Source of the DNA: Clostridia bacterium | Lineage (GTDB): Bacteria > Bacillota > Clostridia > Oscillospirales > Acutalibacteraceae | NCBI GenBank assembly: GCA_030526115.1 | Contig: JAUNDK010000022.1 | Span: 1-35,258, forward strand | Direction of reading: 5' to 3' | Length of the DNA: 35,258 bases | Shown: positions 1-9,220 of the stretch, one piece after another | Layout of the letters: every line of letters begins with the position of its first letter | Numbering within the stretch: the first letter of the stretch is position 1 | Program-made: the position numbers and the translations under genes | The notes under the pieces: model-generated | Databases searched by the model: none | What the model saw: the letters and a program-made list of their open reading frames with translations, nothing else | What the model was told of the DNA's origin: nothing

Positions 1-789
1 CATAGCATATTCAAATGAAATACGTTTGTTTGTCTGTTTGCAGTAATATCTGCATGCATCTAACAGTTCATCAGTATTCCAGCGCTTGTTTATCGGCATC
101 ATGCTGTCACGAAGCATATCATTCGGTGCATGAAGTGAAACCGAAAGTGTCAGCTGCATTTTTCTGTCAGCCAGTTTATAAATCTTATCTACAATGCCAC
201 AGGTGGAAAGTGAGATATGTCTCATTCCGATATTCATACCGTTTTCATCAGAAATAAGTTCGAGAAACTTCAGAACATTATCGTAGTTATCCAGCGGTTC
301 ACCCATACCCATGAGGACTATGTTGGATATTCTTTCGCCTATGTCATTCTGAGCTTCCATGATTTCAGACAGCATTTCCGAAGGAAGAAGATTTCTTGTA
401 AATCCGTTTTTTCCTGTTGCGCAGAAGTTGCAGCCCATTTTACAGCCAACCTGAGATGAAATACATATCGAATTGCCATGGTGATATTTCATTACAACCG
501 CTTCAATATATTCATCATCATGAAGCCTGTAAAGGTATTTCACTGTACCGTCAAGTTTTGAAACCCTTTTAAGTTCAATATCACATGAGGCTATATAGTA
601 TTTTTCGTCGAGATCCTGTCTCATCTGTTTTGAGAGATTTGTCATTTCCTCAAATGACTTTACTCCGCTGTGAAGCCACTTATATATCTGCTGAGCTCTG
701 AACTTCGGAAGTCCTGAACCGACTAATTCTTCGGTTAATTCTTTTAAGTTTAAAGATTTTATATCTTTTTTATTTTCTATATTTTTCAT
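1..789 (-). CDS. rlmN: 23S rRNA (adenine2503-C2)-methyltransferase RlmN, partial (C-terminus beyond window)
   Basis: Radical SAM enzyme that methylates C2 of A2503 in 23S rRNA and, in characterised members, A37 of some tRNAs. The reading frame is open from the ATG at 789 to the left edge, giving 263 of the roughly 345 residues usual for the family. The radical SAM cysteines are C116-x3-C120-x2-C123 (CKMGCNFC), followed by the glycine-rich GMGEP motif. The N-terminal accessory helices are present (about residues 12-60). The conserved C-terminal cysteine that carries the methyl group lies outside the window and cannot be checked. The start overlaps the rsmB stop in an ATGA (786-789), so translation is probably coupled. 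In Bacillus the same order rsmB-rlmN is followed by prpC-prkC, which would lie beyond the left edge. Confidence 0.96.
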   Translation of the reverse strand, partial: MKNIENKKDIKSLNLKELTEELVGSGLPKFRAQQIYKWLHSGVKSFEEMTNLSKQMRQDLDEKYYIASCDIELKRVSKLDGTVKYLYRLHDDEYIEAVVMKYHHGNSICISSQVGCKMGCNFCATGKNGFTRNLLPSEMLSEIMEAQNDIGERISNIVLMGMGEPLDNYDNVLKFLELISDENGMNIGMRHISLSTCGIVDKIYKLADRKMQLTLSVSLHAPNDMLRDSMMPINKRWNTDELLDACRYYCKQTNKRISFEYAM

Positions 790-2108
790 TTTATCCTTCT
801 AAATGAAGCTGCAAAGAAACCATCTGTGCCCGTAAGATAAGGCATCATTGTAAGCTCATAATCATTTTCCTTAACAGCTCTGTTAACTTTGAGCTTTACA
901 GGTTCCGAAACAAAATCCGGATTTTCTCTGAGAAATTTTGCAGCTATTAAGTTGTTTTCTTCAGGATTAAGTGTACAGGTGGAATAAACAAGCAGTCCGC
1001 CCGGTTTAACAAATTCTTTTGAGTTGCATAGTATTCTGTACTGAATTTCAGGAAGATCGCTTACTGTATCAAGAGCTTTATATCTGATTTCCGGCTTTTT
1101 CCTGATGGTTCCGTAACCGGAACATGGAACATCACACAGAACTCTGTCGGCAAGTATTCCATGAGTATCGGCTGTTGCCGCGTCACGGACAAATGCTCTG
1201 ACATTTTCAAGGCCAAGTCTTTTAGCCCCTGTAAATATGAGTTTAACTCTGCCTTTGTATAAATCATATGAATAGACAGTTCCGGTTCCATTCATCTTCT
1301 CTGCCATAGTGAATGTTTTTCCACCGGGAGCAGCACACACATCAACAACTGTTTCGTTCTCCTGTGGGTTTACTATATCGCAAAGATACTGTGATGATAA
1401 ATCCTGAACATGGAAAAGACCTTCTTCAAACTGCGGAAGTTTTGTGATGTCTCCGCTTGATCTAATAATACAGGTATTATCATGATGTGGATAAGTTTCA
1501 ACATTAACATCACTTCCTTCAAAACTTCTTAGAAAATCAGCAGTGGTATTTCTGGTGTTATTCACACGAAGATAAACTCTTGATTTCTCTGTAAAGGATT
1601 CGAGCAGTTTTGCTGTAACTTCTTCACCGTAGGAGCTTTGCCACATTGAGATTAAGTCTTCAGGTATTGAATACTTAATACTGAGAGATTTTGCATCTGT
1701 TCCACTCGGTAATGTAAGCTTCTCTTTTTCTCTGATAATACTTCTGAGAACGCCGTTCACAAATGAGTGAGGGCATTTATGCTTTTTAGCCAGATTAACT
1801 GCTTCGTTTACTGCGGCAGAATCCGGCACTTTATCTAGATACATTATCTGATAGACGGCTGATTCAAGAATCAGTTCACAAGCAGAACTCAATTTCATGC
1901 TCTTTTTTGTGAGAAAACGGGAAATTATATAATCAAGAGTAATTTTTCTCTCTAGAACTCCATAGAATATGATATTGGCAAGGGCTGAATCCCTTTTATC
2001 CATTTCGTATTTCCTGAGAGTTTTATCGATTACTATATTTGAATAACCTTCGTTATCTTTTACCTGAAGCAGAGCTTCCAAAGCCGCCGTTCTGGCATCA
2101 ATCTGCAT
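786..2108 (-). CDS. rsmB: 16S rRNA (cytosine967-C5)-methyltransferase RsmB (Sun/Fmu)
   Basis: SAM-dependent m5C methyltransferase acting on C967 of 16S rRNA. It is 440 residues, the usual length. The N-terminal NusB-like RNA-binding domain covers about residues 1-135. The Rossmann methyltransferase domain has the SAM-binding motif DVCAAPGGKT at 256-265. Both active-site cysteines are present: C329 in DVPCSG (product release) and C378 in YSTCTL (the nucleophile in E. coli RsmB-type enzymes). The ATG at 2108 has a GAAAGG-type site upstream and lies 18 bases after the fmt stop. The order fmt-rsmB-rlmN is conserved widely in Firmicutes, which supports the assignment. Confidence 0.97.
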   Translation of the reverse strand: MQIDARTAALEALLQVKDNEGYSNIVIDKTLRKYEMDKRDSALANIIFYGVLERKITLDYIISRFLTKKSMKLSSACELILESAVYQIMYLDKVPDSAAVNEAVNLAKKHKCPHSFVNGVLRSIIREKEKLTLPSGTDAKSLSIKYSIPEDLISMWQSSYGEEVTAKLLESFTEKSRVYLRVNNTRNTTADFLRSFEGSDVNVETYPHHDNTCIIRSSGDITKLPQFEEGLFHVQDLSSQYLCDIVNPQENETVVDVCAAPGGKTFTMAEKMNGTGTVYSYDLYKGRVKLIFTGAKRLGLENVRAFVRDAATADTHGILADRVLCDVPCSGYGTIRKKPEIRYKALDTVSDLPEIQYRILCNSKEFVKPGGLLVYSTCTLNPEENNLIAAKFLRENPDFVSEPVKLKVNRAVKENDYELTMMPYLTGTDGFFAASFRRIK

Positions 2109-2126
2109 ACTACTTACCTTTCAATA

Positions 2127-3047
2127 TTAGCCAAGTATTATTGTCTCTTTTATCGGATGACCGAGAAGAAATGCTTCTCCACTCATTCTCTTTCCGTTCT
2201 CGAGCTGAACCTCTGTGAGTTCGAGAGCATTATCTCCGCAATATACACAGAGTTTTCCTTTGTAATTGAAAATCTCTCCGGGATTACCTTTTCCTCTTAT
2301 CACATTTGAAGCGTGGATTTTTATGCCCTTGTCTTTATATCTTGATGTAGCAGATGGCCATGGGTTAAGTCCACGAATCTGGTTGTGAATTTCCTCTGCG
2401 GATTTGTTCCAGTCTATTGGAGAAAGTTCTCTTGTAATCATTGGAGAATGGGTAGCTTCTGCCTCATTCTGAGGCTCTGCCTTTACGGTTCCTGCCTCAA
2501 GTCCTTTAAGAGTTTCAAGGAGAAGGTCTGCACCGATTCCTGTTAATCTGTCAAAAAGTTCACCGGAGGTTTCATCTACAGGAATCTCTGTTTCTGCCTT
2601 GAGAAGCATATCTCCGGTATCCATACCCTTTGCCATATACATGGTAGTTACTCCGGTTGTCTTTTCACCATTGAGAACCGCCCACTGAATTGGAGCCGCT
2701 CCTCTGTACTTTGGAAGAAGTGAACCATGTACATTTATGCAGCCAAAACGTGGGATGTTAAGTATTGCTTCGGGAAGAAGTTTTCCATAAGCAACAACAA
2801 CAATAAAATCAGGGCACTGAGACTTTATTTCTGCTATGATTTCATCATTTTTTAATCTGTCCGGCTGAAACACAGGAATATCATACTTAAGTGCCAGTTC
2901 CTTTACAGGAGAAAACTGCATCTTATGTCCGCGTCCTTTTGGCTTGTCCGGCTGAGTGAACACAGAGGTAACATTATAATTGTTTTCTAAAAGTATCTGT
3001 AATGAGGGTACGGCAAAATCAGGGGTACCCATGAAAACTACATTCAT
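2127..3047 (-). CDS. fmt: methionyl-tRNA formyltransferase
   Basis: Transfers the formyl group of 10-formyltetrahydrofolate to Met-tRNAfMet to make the initiator. It is 306 residues, close to the usual 310-315. The N-terminal formyltransferase domain shows the catalytic triad at N105 and H107 (INVHGSLLPKYRG) and D143 (GMDTGD). The loop PDKPKGRGHKMQ near residues 33-44 is typical of Fmt. The C-terminal OB-like tRNA-binding domain starts near residue 205. It lies 10 bases after def, the deformylase that later removes the group this enzyme adds, and the pair is adjacent in most bacteria. Confidence 0.97.
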   Translation of the reverse strand: MNVVFMGTPDFAVPSLQILLENNYNVTSVFTQPDKPKGRGHKMQFSPVKELALKYDIPVFQPDRLKNDEIIAEIKSQCPDFIVVVAYGKLLPEAILNIPRFGCINVHGSLLPKYRGAAPIQWAVLNGEKTTGVTTMYMAKGMDTGDMLLKAETEIPVDETSGELFDRLTGIGADLLLETLKGLEAGTVKAEPQNEAEATHSPMITRELSPIDWNKSAEEIHNQIRGLNPWPSATSRYKDKGIKIHASNVIRGKGNPGEIFNYKGKLCVYCGDNALELTEVQLENGKRMSGEAFLLGHPIKETIILG

Positions 3048-3057
3048 AAATTTATCC

Positions 3058-3564
3058 TTATTCTTCGATTTCTTCGTCTTCTTCAGCTGCCGCCTGCATC
3101 TCCTGAAGCTCTTCTACTGTAAGCATTCTGCTTGCCTTGTCGAGGAATACAACTCCGTCAAGATGATCTATTTCATGGCAGAGCGCTCTTGCGAGAAGTT
3201 CCTCACCTTCAATCTCGTACCATTCACCGGTCTTGTCCTGAGCTCTTACTTTTACGTAGTTTGGTCTTTCAACCATGCCCCATTCACCCGGGAAAGAAAG
3301 ACAACCCTCAACATCTTCCTGAGTACCGGAAGTCTCGATAATCTCAGGGTTTACGAGGTCAAGTCTGCCCTCACCGATATCGATAACGCAAAGTCTTCTC
3401 ATAAGACCGACCTGAGGGCCTGCAAGACCAACTCCGTTAGCCTCATTCATTGTCTCATACATATCGTCAAGAATTGTAGCAAGTCTGTCATCAAATTTTT
3501 CAACCGGACGACAGACCTTCTTAAGTATAGGATCTCCGTCTTTTACTATATTTCTAATTGCCAT
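3058..3564 (-). CDS. def: peptide deformylase
   Basis: Metalloenzyme that removes the N-formyl group from nascent proteins. It is 168 residues. All three family motifs are visible: [10 protein letters not shown] at 44-53, EGCLSFPG with metal ligand C88, and CHEIDHLDG with H130, E131 and H134. The C-terminus is strongly acidic (about residues 150-168, rich in E and D), as a short tail after the catalytic core. The gene lies 18 bases after priA and 10 bases before fmt, so it is within the operon. The ATG at 3564 gives the family's normal N-terminus. Confidence 0.97.
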   Translation of the reverse strand: MAIRNIVKDGDPILKKVCRPVEKFDDRLATILDDMYETMNEANGVGLAGPQVGLMRRLCVIDIGEGRLDLVNPEIIETSGTQEDVEGCLSFPGEWGMVERPNYVKVRAQDKTGEWYEIEGEELLARALCHEIDHLDGVVFLDKASRMLTVEELQEMQAAAEEDEEIEE

Positions 3565-3582
3565 TGTTTTCTCTTCCTATTA

Positions 3583-6003
3583 TTAGAATGAACTTTCCGG
3601 ATTTGAATCAATAAACAGCGATACCCTTGAGAAATCTTTCATTCCCAGGAATTCTTTTGCTGTTAATGATATCAGTTCCCTGAAAAGTCTGTTATTTTTA
3701 CATTTTATTAAAAGTTTATATCTGTATTTATTTGCTGTTTTATAAAGACCTGCCTGAACAGGAGAAAATACTCTTAACGGAAGGCTTCCGTACCTGTCAT
3801 CTGCGAGATTCTTCCTGAGAATATCAAGAAACGCAAAGGCTGCATTTCTTGTAGCGGATTCAGACTCTGAAGACCAGCCGACTGATAAAATGTCTGCATA
3901 TGGTGGATATAAGAGTGATTTTCTGTAATTGTTTTCCAGAGAAAAAAATTCTTTATAATTCTGGGCAGCAGCAAAAGATATATATACATTTTCGGGCTGT
4001 TCCGACTGTATCAGAGCTTTTCCCGGATATTTACCACGACCGGCTCTGCCTACAACCTGAGTTAAGAGATCAAAAACTCTCTCTCCGGACCTGAAGTCAT
4101 CATTATACATCATCTGGTCAATATTAAGGACACATACCAAAGTAACGTTCTCAAAATTAAGCCCTTTTGCAACCATCTGAGTGCCTATCATGATGTCGTA
4201 TTTTCCTTCTGCAAATTCATCGAGCTTTCTGTCAAGAGAATTCTTTTCGGAAACTGAGTCGGAATCTATTCTTAGAACTTTCGCTTCGGGCAAGAGCTGC
4301 AAAATCGCTTCTTCTGCTCTTTGTGTACCGAGGCCGTAACTTGAAACCGCTGGTAAGGAGCAAACAGGGCAGATATTACTGAATGCTTCTGAATATCCGC
4401 AATAATGACACATCAGTCTGTTATTTGCAGAATGATATGTGAGTGAAATGCTGCAGTTCGGACACGTTCTGACTTCACGGCATTCCGTGCATCTGACATA
4501 GGTGTGATAACCTCTTCGATTAAGAAGCACAATGGATTGTTTTCCTTTTATGAAATTATCTCTCAGCGAATTCTGTGTTGTCACTGATAATTCCGATGTG
4601 TTTCCGCCTCTCGCCTCCTCAAGCATATCAATTATTTCAACCTGAGGAAGAACAGCATTTCCAAATCTCTCTTCAATGGATGCAAATCCGAAAACACCTT
4701 TCTGTGCATTAAGATAAGAATCAACCGAAGGCGTAGCTGAACAGAAAAGACAGAGTCCACCGCATTGTCTGGCTCTTATTCTTGCTATTTCCTTTGCATT
4801 GTATCGGGGGCTGTTCTCGGATTTATACGAACGCTCATGCTCTTCATCAAGAACAATAAGCCCAAGATTTTTAAAAGGTGCAAAGACCGCCGAACGTGTG
4901 CCTATCGCAATTTTGGCTTTGCCCTGTTCGCATCTTTTCCATTCGTCATATCGCTCTCCTATGGAAAGACCGCTGTGTATAACAGCAATATCATCTCCGA
5001 AAATATTTCTGAAAGTCTGAACAGTCTGAGCTGTGAGAGAAATTTCCGGGACCAGTACGATAACATTCTTACCTTCGTTGATAACTTTTTCTGCAAGTTT
5101 TACGAAAACTGACGTTTTACCGCTACCTGTAACACCGTACAGTAATGCAGTAGAAATATCATTACCACTGTAATATCCGTAAAGCTTATCATATGCATCA
5201 TGCTGCTTTGGATTAAGAGCGTACTTTTTACCGGATACTCTTTCTGCTGAGATTTTGGGCTTTCTGAACTTCTCTGCATATGAGTAGCTTGCGGCGCCTT
5301 TCTTAACAAGTGAATCCAGCACACTTACTGAAACACCGGTGTAGTACTGGAGTTCCTTAACCGAAAGACTTCTGAAATCTTTCAGAATATCATATACATC
5401 ACTTTGTTTTGGTGTCAGCGTGGCATTACAATCATCAATAACGGAAATAACTTTAAAAGAGGCGTCTTCGACTTTTCTGGATGTTATCTCTTCTTTTACG
5501 ACAATGCCACAATCAACAAGTATAGCAAATAAACCTGAGTCAGGAGTAATTCCAAAGTCCTTTTTCAGACCGTTGTCATCTATGGTTCCATGCCTGAGGA
5601 ATTCGATAATTCTATTCTGTTCTTCTGAAAGCCCTTTTGCTTCATCTGCCTTTTCTTTATTCAGTTTATATCTGAATTTTATTGAAAACAGAGCACCGGG
5701 AGGAAGCATGATTTTTGCTGCTTCGAAATAAGTGCAAAAGTACTTTTCTGCCATAAACTCGGCAATTTGTATCAGTTCCTGAGAAAGCACAGGAGCTTTA
5801 TCGACAGCTTCCAATACTGATTTTAATTCCGAATCATCGGTTTCAGATAAATGAAAAACAATGCCGATTCTTGAACTGTTACCTCTGCCAAAAGGAACTT
5901 TAACCCTCATTCCGATTTGCACATTCATGCCGACTGGAACGGAATAACTGAAAAGTTTATCGAAAAAATAGGCCGTTTTCTCAACAGCTACCTGAGCAAT
6001 CAC
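3583..6003 (-). CDS. priA: primosomal replication restart helicase PriA
   Basis: Superfamily 2 3'-to-5' helicase that binds stalled forks and reloads the replisome. It is 806 residues, a normal Firmicute length. The N-terminal 3' DNA-binding domain covers about residues 1-100. The helicase core has Walker A GVTGSGKT (290-297) and the DEEH box (386-389). Eight zinc-binding cysteines are visible (C505, C508, C514, C517, C532, C535, C545, C548), the PriA hallmark. The start codon is GTG at 6003, and the gene lies 13 bases after the rpoZ stop. In B. subtilis coaBC sits between these two genes; here it is missing. Confidence 0.96.
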   Translation of the reverse strand: MIAQVAVEKTAYFFDKLFSYSVPVGMNVQIGMRVKVPFGRGNSSRIGIVFHLSETDDSELKSVLEAVDKAPVLSQELIQIAEFMAEKYFCTYFEAAKIMLPPGALFSIKFRYKLNKEKADEAKGLSEEQNRIIEFLRHGTIDDNGLKKDFGITPDSGLFAILVDCGIVVKEEITSRKVEDASFKVISVIDDCNATLTPKQSDVYDILKDFRSLSVKELQYYTGVSVSVLDSLVKKGAASYSYAEKFRKPKISAERVSGKKYALNPKQHDAYDKLYGYYSGNDISTALLYGVTGSGKTSVFVKLAEKVINEGKNVIVLVPEISLTAQTVQTFRNIFGDDIAVIHSGLSIGERYDEWKRCEQGKAKIAIGTRSAVFAPFKNLGLIVLDEEHERSYKSENSPRYNAKEIARIRARQCGGLCLFCSATPSVDSYLNAQKGVFGFASIEERFGNAVLPQVEIIDMLEEARGGNTSELSVTTQNSLRDNFIKGKQSIVLLNRRGYHTYVRCTECREVRTCPNCSISLTYHSANNRLMCHYCGYSEAFSNICPVCSLPAVSSYGLGTQRAEEAILQLLPEAKVLRIDSDSVSEKNSLDRKLDEFAEGKYDIMIGTQMVAKGLNFENVTLVCVLNIDQMMYNDDFRSGERVFDLLTQVVGRAGRGKYPGKALIQSEQPENVYISFAAAQNYKEFFSLENNYRKSLLYPPYADILSVGWSSESESATRNAAFAFLDILRKNLADDRYGSLPLRVFSPVQAGLYKTANKYRYKLLIKCKNNRLFRELISLTAKEFLGMKDFSRVSLFIDSNPESSF

Positions 6004-6016
6004 TTATTATCAGACC

Positions 6017-6229
6017 TTAGTTATCGTAATCAAACGGATCAGGCTCGTTCATTAAGAACTTCTCTGCAACAAAATCTCTTACTGCAAGTTCAACCGGCTT
6101 GTTGATGAGCTCCTCACCTGCTGCTTCGATCTCATCTGTGATTTCACGAGCTCTCTTAGCTACTGCAATAACGAGGGCATACTGGCTCTTATGTGGTACT
6201 CTGATAATATTTTCTGATGGTTTTAACAT
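6017..6229 (-). CDS. rpoZ: DNA-directed RNA polymerase omega subunit
   Basis: Small subunit that helps assemble and stabilise RNA polymerase. It is 70 residues, typical of Firmicute omega. The conserved core SQYALVIAVAKRAREI (residues 15-30) and the following KPVELAVRDF helix match the family. The N-terminal MLKPS is usual for Firmicute forms. The ATG at 6229 is preceded by an AAGGAA-type site. Its place directly after gmk is conserved in Firmicutes and many other bacteria. Confidence 0.93.
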   Translation of the reverse strand: MLKPSENIIRVPHKSQYALVIAVAKRAREITDEIEAAGEELINKPVELAVRDFVAEKFLMNEPDPFDYDN

Positions 6230-6248
6230 TATTAATTCCTTCTTTCAA

Positions 6249-6857
6249 TTAATCTTCAATATCTTTGAATATCTGAACGTTGTGGTTGTTTTTATACTTG
6301 AGTTTTTCTGCATGGATAATATTTTCCAGATCTCTTACAGCATTCTCAAGTTCATCATTTACTACAATATAATCGTACTCTGAAGCATGAGTGAGTTCTT
6401 TTCCGGCTGTTTCAAGTCTTTCATTGATAACATCCATACTCTCAGTGCCTCTGCCTATGAGTCGGTTTCTGAGCACTTCCATGGATGGCGGAGTGATGAA
6501 TATGCTTACACAGTCAGGTATTTTTTTCATAACCTGAGCTCCACCTTTAACCTCAATCTCAAGGATAATATCATTGCCCTCTTTTGCAGAGAGTTCAACA
6601 GGCTCAAGAGGTGTTCCGTAATAGTTTCCGACATACTCCGCATACTCGAGCATCTTGCCGTTATCAATCATTTCGCGGAACTTTTCTTTTGTGATGTAAT
6701 AATAATTTACACCATCAACCTCACCCGGACGAGGGGATCTTGTTGTTGCGGAAATGCTGAATTTTGTTTCCGGGTGACGTTTGAAATACTCACCGAGAAT
6801 GGTTCCTTTTCCACCGCCTGATGGAGCAGAAACTACAATAATCAGACCTTTATTCAT
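6249..6857 (-). CDS. gmk: guanylate kinase
   Basis: Phosphorylates GMP or dGMP to the diphosphate with ATP, in purine nucleotide salvage and synthesis. It is 202 residues. The P-loop [10 protein letters not shown] lies at about 10-19, and the GMP-binding segment ([10 protein letters not shown], then YYYITKEKF) at about 38-60. The lid region with RLIGRGTE follows near residue 132. The ATG at 6857 overlaps the end of remA by 8 bases, and the ribosome-binding site GGAGG lies inside remA, which indicates coupled translation. Confidence 0.97.
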   Translation of the reverse strand: MNKGLIIVVSAPSGGGKGTILGEYFKRHPETKFSISATTRSPRPGEVDGVNYYYITKEKFREMIDNGKMLEYAEYVGNYYGTPLEPVELSAKEGNDIILEIEVKGGAQVMKKIPDCVSIFITPPSMEVLRNRLIGRGTESMDVINERLETAGKELTHASEYDYIVVNDELENAVRDLENIIHAEKLKYKNNHNVQIFKDIED

Positions 6858-7119
6858 AATTTTCCTCCACAGTATTTTCTGTTTCGATACCTGTAAATCT
6901 CGATGCCAGACGTTCCGGTGTCAGAGCAGACATCAGAACATGATTGCTTTCTGTAATTATAACAGCTTTGGTTTTTCTTCCCTGAGTTGCATCAATGGCA
7001 GTTCCCTTTTCTTTTGCCTCCTGAACAATACGTTTAACAGGAGCTGAATCGGGACTTACTATGGCAATAACCTTGGAATCCGAAACCATATTTCCAAAGC
7101 CTATATTAACAAGATTCAT
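6850..7119 (-). CDS. remA: RemA-family DNA-binding regulator (DUF370, YlzA)
   Basis: Small protein of 89 residues of the RemA family. In B. subtilis RemA is a ring-forming DNA-binding protein that activates biofilm matrix operons and osmoprotection genes. The sequence shows the family signature: NIGFGNMV near the N-terminus, then [11 protein letters not shown], and the central [12 protein letters not shown] segment (residues 43-54) with basic residues that may contact DNA. It is placed between yloC (1-base gap) and gmk (8-base overlap), the same order as in Bacillus. Its targets in this organism cannot be told from the window. Confidence 0.92.
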   Translation of the reverse strand: MNLVNIGFGNMVSDSKVIAIVSPDSAPVKRIVQEAKEKGTAIDATQGRKTKAVIITESNHVLMSALTPERLASRFTGIETENTVEENYE

Positions 7120-7120
7120 A

Positions 7121-7999
7121 TTACTCTATATTCTGAACCTGCTCACGGATTTTCTCAATTTCCGCTTTGATATCAACTACCATATATGCAATTTCGGAAT
7201 CCGAACATTTTGAGCCGATGGTGTTGGTCTCACGATTCATTTCCTGAATGAGAAAATCCATTTTTCTGCCGATAGGTTCCTTGGAATCTGCAAAACTCCT
7301 AAGCTGATTGATGTGGCTGCGAAGTCTTACGGTTTCTTCATCAACAGCAACTTTGTCGGCAAAAATGGCTGCTTCTGTAAGTATTCTTGCATCATCAATA
7401 TTTCTGTCAGCAAGAACTTCCCTGAGCTTGTTTTCGAGTTTAACCCTGTATTCAGTAACTGTTTCGGGCGATCTGCTCTCTATTTTTTCGACAATTGAGA
7501 GAATATACTCAGCTCTGTTCATTATATCCCTGTAAAGCTTTTCACCTTCTGTTTCTCTCATGGAGATAAAGGAGTCAACTGCCTTACCTGCAATAGTCTG
7601 AACGATTCTCCATGTGTTATCTTCATCTTCAGGAGTTTTGTGAACAGAGAAGATATCATTAAATCTGGATACGGAATCTACTGAAATCTGTGAATTAAGG
7701 CCGTAAGTTTCATTTATTTCACGAAGCGCATTTACATATCCTGCTGCTAGGGAATGGTTTACATCAACCTGAACATCGCCCTCTGTGAGGTTTTCAACGT
7801 GACAATATACATCGATTTTTCCTCTGGAAACACGGCTCTGAATATATGTCTTCAGCTTATCGTCAAGGAAATTATATCCTCTTGTTATTCTGGACGAAAA
7901 CTCAAAATATTTATGATTGACAGATTTTATTTCAATAATGATATGTTTACCTTCAATTATTTCATCTGCGCGACCGAAACCGGTCATACTCTTAAGCAT
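7121..7999 (-). CDS. yloC: YicC/YloC-family endoribonuclease
   Basis: Protein of 292 residues that starts with [11 protein letters not shown], the diagnostic YicC/YloC N-terminus. The C-terminal DUF1732 region (about 205-292) contains the conserved stretch [15 protein letters not shown] (240-254). Members of this family have been reported as RNA endonucleases in E. coli and Bacillus. The start ATG at 7999 is preceded by AAAGGGA and by a sigma-A-like promoter at 8032-8060. It is the first gene of the yloC-remA-gmk-rpoZ-priA-def-fmt-rsmB-rlmN operon. Confidence 0.94.
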   Translation of the reverse strand: MLKSMTGFGRADEIIEGKHIIIEIKSVNHKYFEFSSRITRGYNFLDDKLKTYIQSRVSRGKIDVYCHVENLTEGDVQVDVNHSLAAGYVNALREINETYGLNSQISVDSVSRFNDIFSVHKTPEDEDNTWRIVQTIAGKAVDSFISMRETEGEKLYRDIMNRAEYILSIVEKIESRSPETVTEYRVKLENKLREVLADRNIDDARILTEAAIFADKVAVDEETVRLRSHINQLRSFADSKEPIGRKMDFLIQEMNRETNTIGSKCSDSEIAYMVVDIKAEIEKIREQVQNIE

Positions 8000-8031
8000 T
8001 ATTTCATCCCTTTCTGTTTTAGTATCAATTG

Positions 8032-8060
8032 ATTATAATAAAGCAAGGAAGAAAAAACAA
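8032..8060 (-). promoter_or_regulatory. sigma-A-like promoter of the yloC operon
   Basis: Reading the minus strand, a -35 element TTGTTT (8055-8060) is followed by a 17-base spacer and a perfect -10 TATAAT (8032-8037), 32 bases before the yloC start. The -35 box lies within the stem end and U-run of the terminator that ends the preceding operon, so the two signals share sequence. Confidence 0.7.
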
Positions 8061-8090
8061 GAGAAAGTATCATTTCTGTTACCTCTCTTG
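8051..8090 (-). terminator. intrinsic terminator after the scpAB/rluB operon
   Basis: On the minus strand the stem CAAGAGA (8084-8090) pairs with TCTCTTG (8058-8064), followed directly by a run of six T (8052-8057). It lies just downstream of the small unknown gene ending at 8101 and separates that operon from the yloC operon. Confidence 0.8.
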
Positions 8091-8100
8091 CTTTAGTCTT

Positions 8101-8475
8101 TTAATTATAATGTACTATCAGAGACATTGGTGCAAATGCATGATTCTCATCTGTCTCAAATCCCTTTGTCTTGAGAAAGTCATTCCATGAATTTCTCACG
8201 GTGATAATTCTTTTGGCATTGCGGTTTTCCCCGTATGATGCCGCTGCCCTCATAAGAAAATCAAGGAAGAATTTCTTTTCTGTTTCAGAAACATTTTCAC
8301 CAAGAACAAAATCATGAATTCTTAAATCTTCATCATTTATATCAACAATTACATAACCAAAGCTCTCATTTGAATCGCTGAGCTCAAGAACACAGGAACT
8401 ATCCCCGTTTACCTCTGCCTTTAACAGAAGGTCTTTTTCCCTGTCTTTGTCTTTCATTGGTACGACTTCTATCAT
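8101..8475 (-). CDS. hypothetical protein, possible divergent GNAT-like fold
   Basis: Protein of 124 residues that I do not recognise with certainty. The order of a beta-rich segment (FGYVIVDINDEDLRIHDFVL), an amphipathic helix (EKKFFLDFLMRAAASYG) and the end stretch WNDFLKTKGFETDENHAF resembles the second half of GNAT acetyltransferases. The acetyl-CoA P-loop (Q/R-x-x-G-x-G/A) is not obvious. The frame is open further upstream (to 8508), but the start at 8475 is preferred because AAGGAG lies 11 bases before it; an ATG at 8484 has only two bases to that site. It overlaps the end of rluB by 77 bases. It is the last gene before a terminator. Confidence 0.55.
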   Translation of the reverse strand: MIEVVPMKDKDREKDLLLKAEVNGDSSCVLELSDSNESFGYVIVDINDEDLRIHDFVLGENVSETEKKFFLDFLMRAAASYGENRNAKRIITVRNSWNDFLKTKGFETDENHAFAPMSLIVHYN

Positions 8476-9220
8476 TGTTTTCATTTCTCCTTCGGATTTT
8501 CTGAGCATATGCTATGAGTGATTTGTATTCGTCATCGGTAAGTTCACGATATTCGCCAATCTGAAGCATTCCAAGCTTTACAGGTCCTATGGCATTTCTC
8601 TTTAATCGAATTACTTCAAGACCGAGCTGTTCGCACATTTTTCTGATCTGGCGGTTTCTGCCCTCGTTAAGAGTAATCTCAAGAACTGTTCTGCCTGGCT
8701 CATCTGTCAGAACCTTTACGCCACATGGTGCTGTTTTTACACCGTCTATAACCATACCGACAGACATTTTGATAAGCATATCCTCGGTGGCATTTGGTCT
8801 TACAGTTACTCTGTATATCTTCGGAATGTGGCCTGATGGATGAGAAATAAGGTTTGAGAACTCTCCATCATTGGTCATAATGAGCAGTCCCTCGGAATCT
8901 TTATCAAGACGGCCGACAGGATAAACTCTCTCGTCGATGTCTGAAATGAGATCAGCAACGCATTTTCTGTTTTTTTCGTCGGACATTGTGGTTACATATC
9001 CTCTTGGTTTATTTACCATCAGATACCACTTATTGTCGCTGAGAAAAACTTTTTCACCGTCGACAGTTACTATATCTGCTCTTTTGTCTATTTTATCTCC
9101 CAATGATGCAGGACGACCATTTACTTTTACTCTACCCTGAATTATCATCTCTTCCGCTTTGCGGCGGGAAGCTAGACCGGCTTCTGCTATGAATTTCTGA
9201 AGTCTGGTATCTTTAGCCAT
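8399..9220 (-). CDS. rluB: pseudouridine synthase, RluB/RsuA family
   Basis: RNA pseudouridine synthase, probably for 23S rRNA near position 2605. It is 273 residues. An N-terminal S4 RNA-binding domain covers about 3-62 (LQKFIAEAGLASRRKAEEMI). The catalytic domain has D106 in the GRLDKDSEGLL motif, and the EGRNRQIRKMCE motif sits near residue 203. The C-terminus is a highly basic tail (about 240-273, rich in R, K and N), likely RNA-binding. The ATG at 9220 has AAGGAG in front and overlaps the end of the ytfJ-like gene by 8 bases. Placement beside scpA/scpB is conserved in Firmicutes. RluB is chosen over RsuA by context only. Confidence 0.92.
   Translation of the reverse strand: MAKDTRLQKFIAEAGLASRRKAEEMIIQGRVKVNGRPASLGDKIDKRADIVTVDGEKVFLSDNKWYLMVNKPRGYVTTMSDEKNRKCVADLISDIDERVYPVGRLDKDSEGLLIMTNDGEFSNLISHPSGHIPKIYRVTVRPNATEDMLIKMSVGMVIDGVKTAPCGVKVLTDEPGRTVLEITLNEGRNRQIRKMCEQLGLEVIRLKRNAIGPVKLGMLQIGEYRELTDDEYKSLIAYAQKIRRRNENNDRSRTNERQRQGKRPSVKGRGKRG

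Noticed and set aside
2980-3591. 203-codon plus-strand frame opposite fmt and def
   Set aside because: Crosses two well-supported minus-strand genes and their junction, and has no recognisable features.
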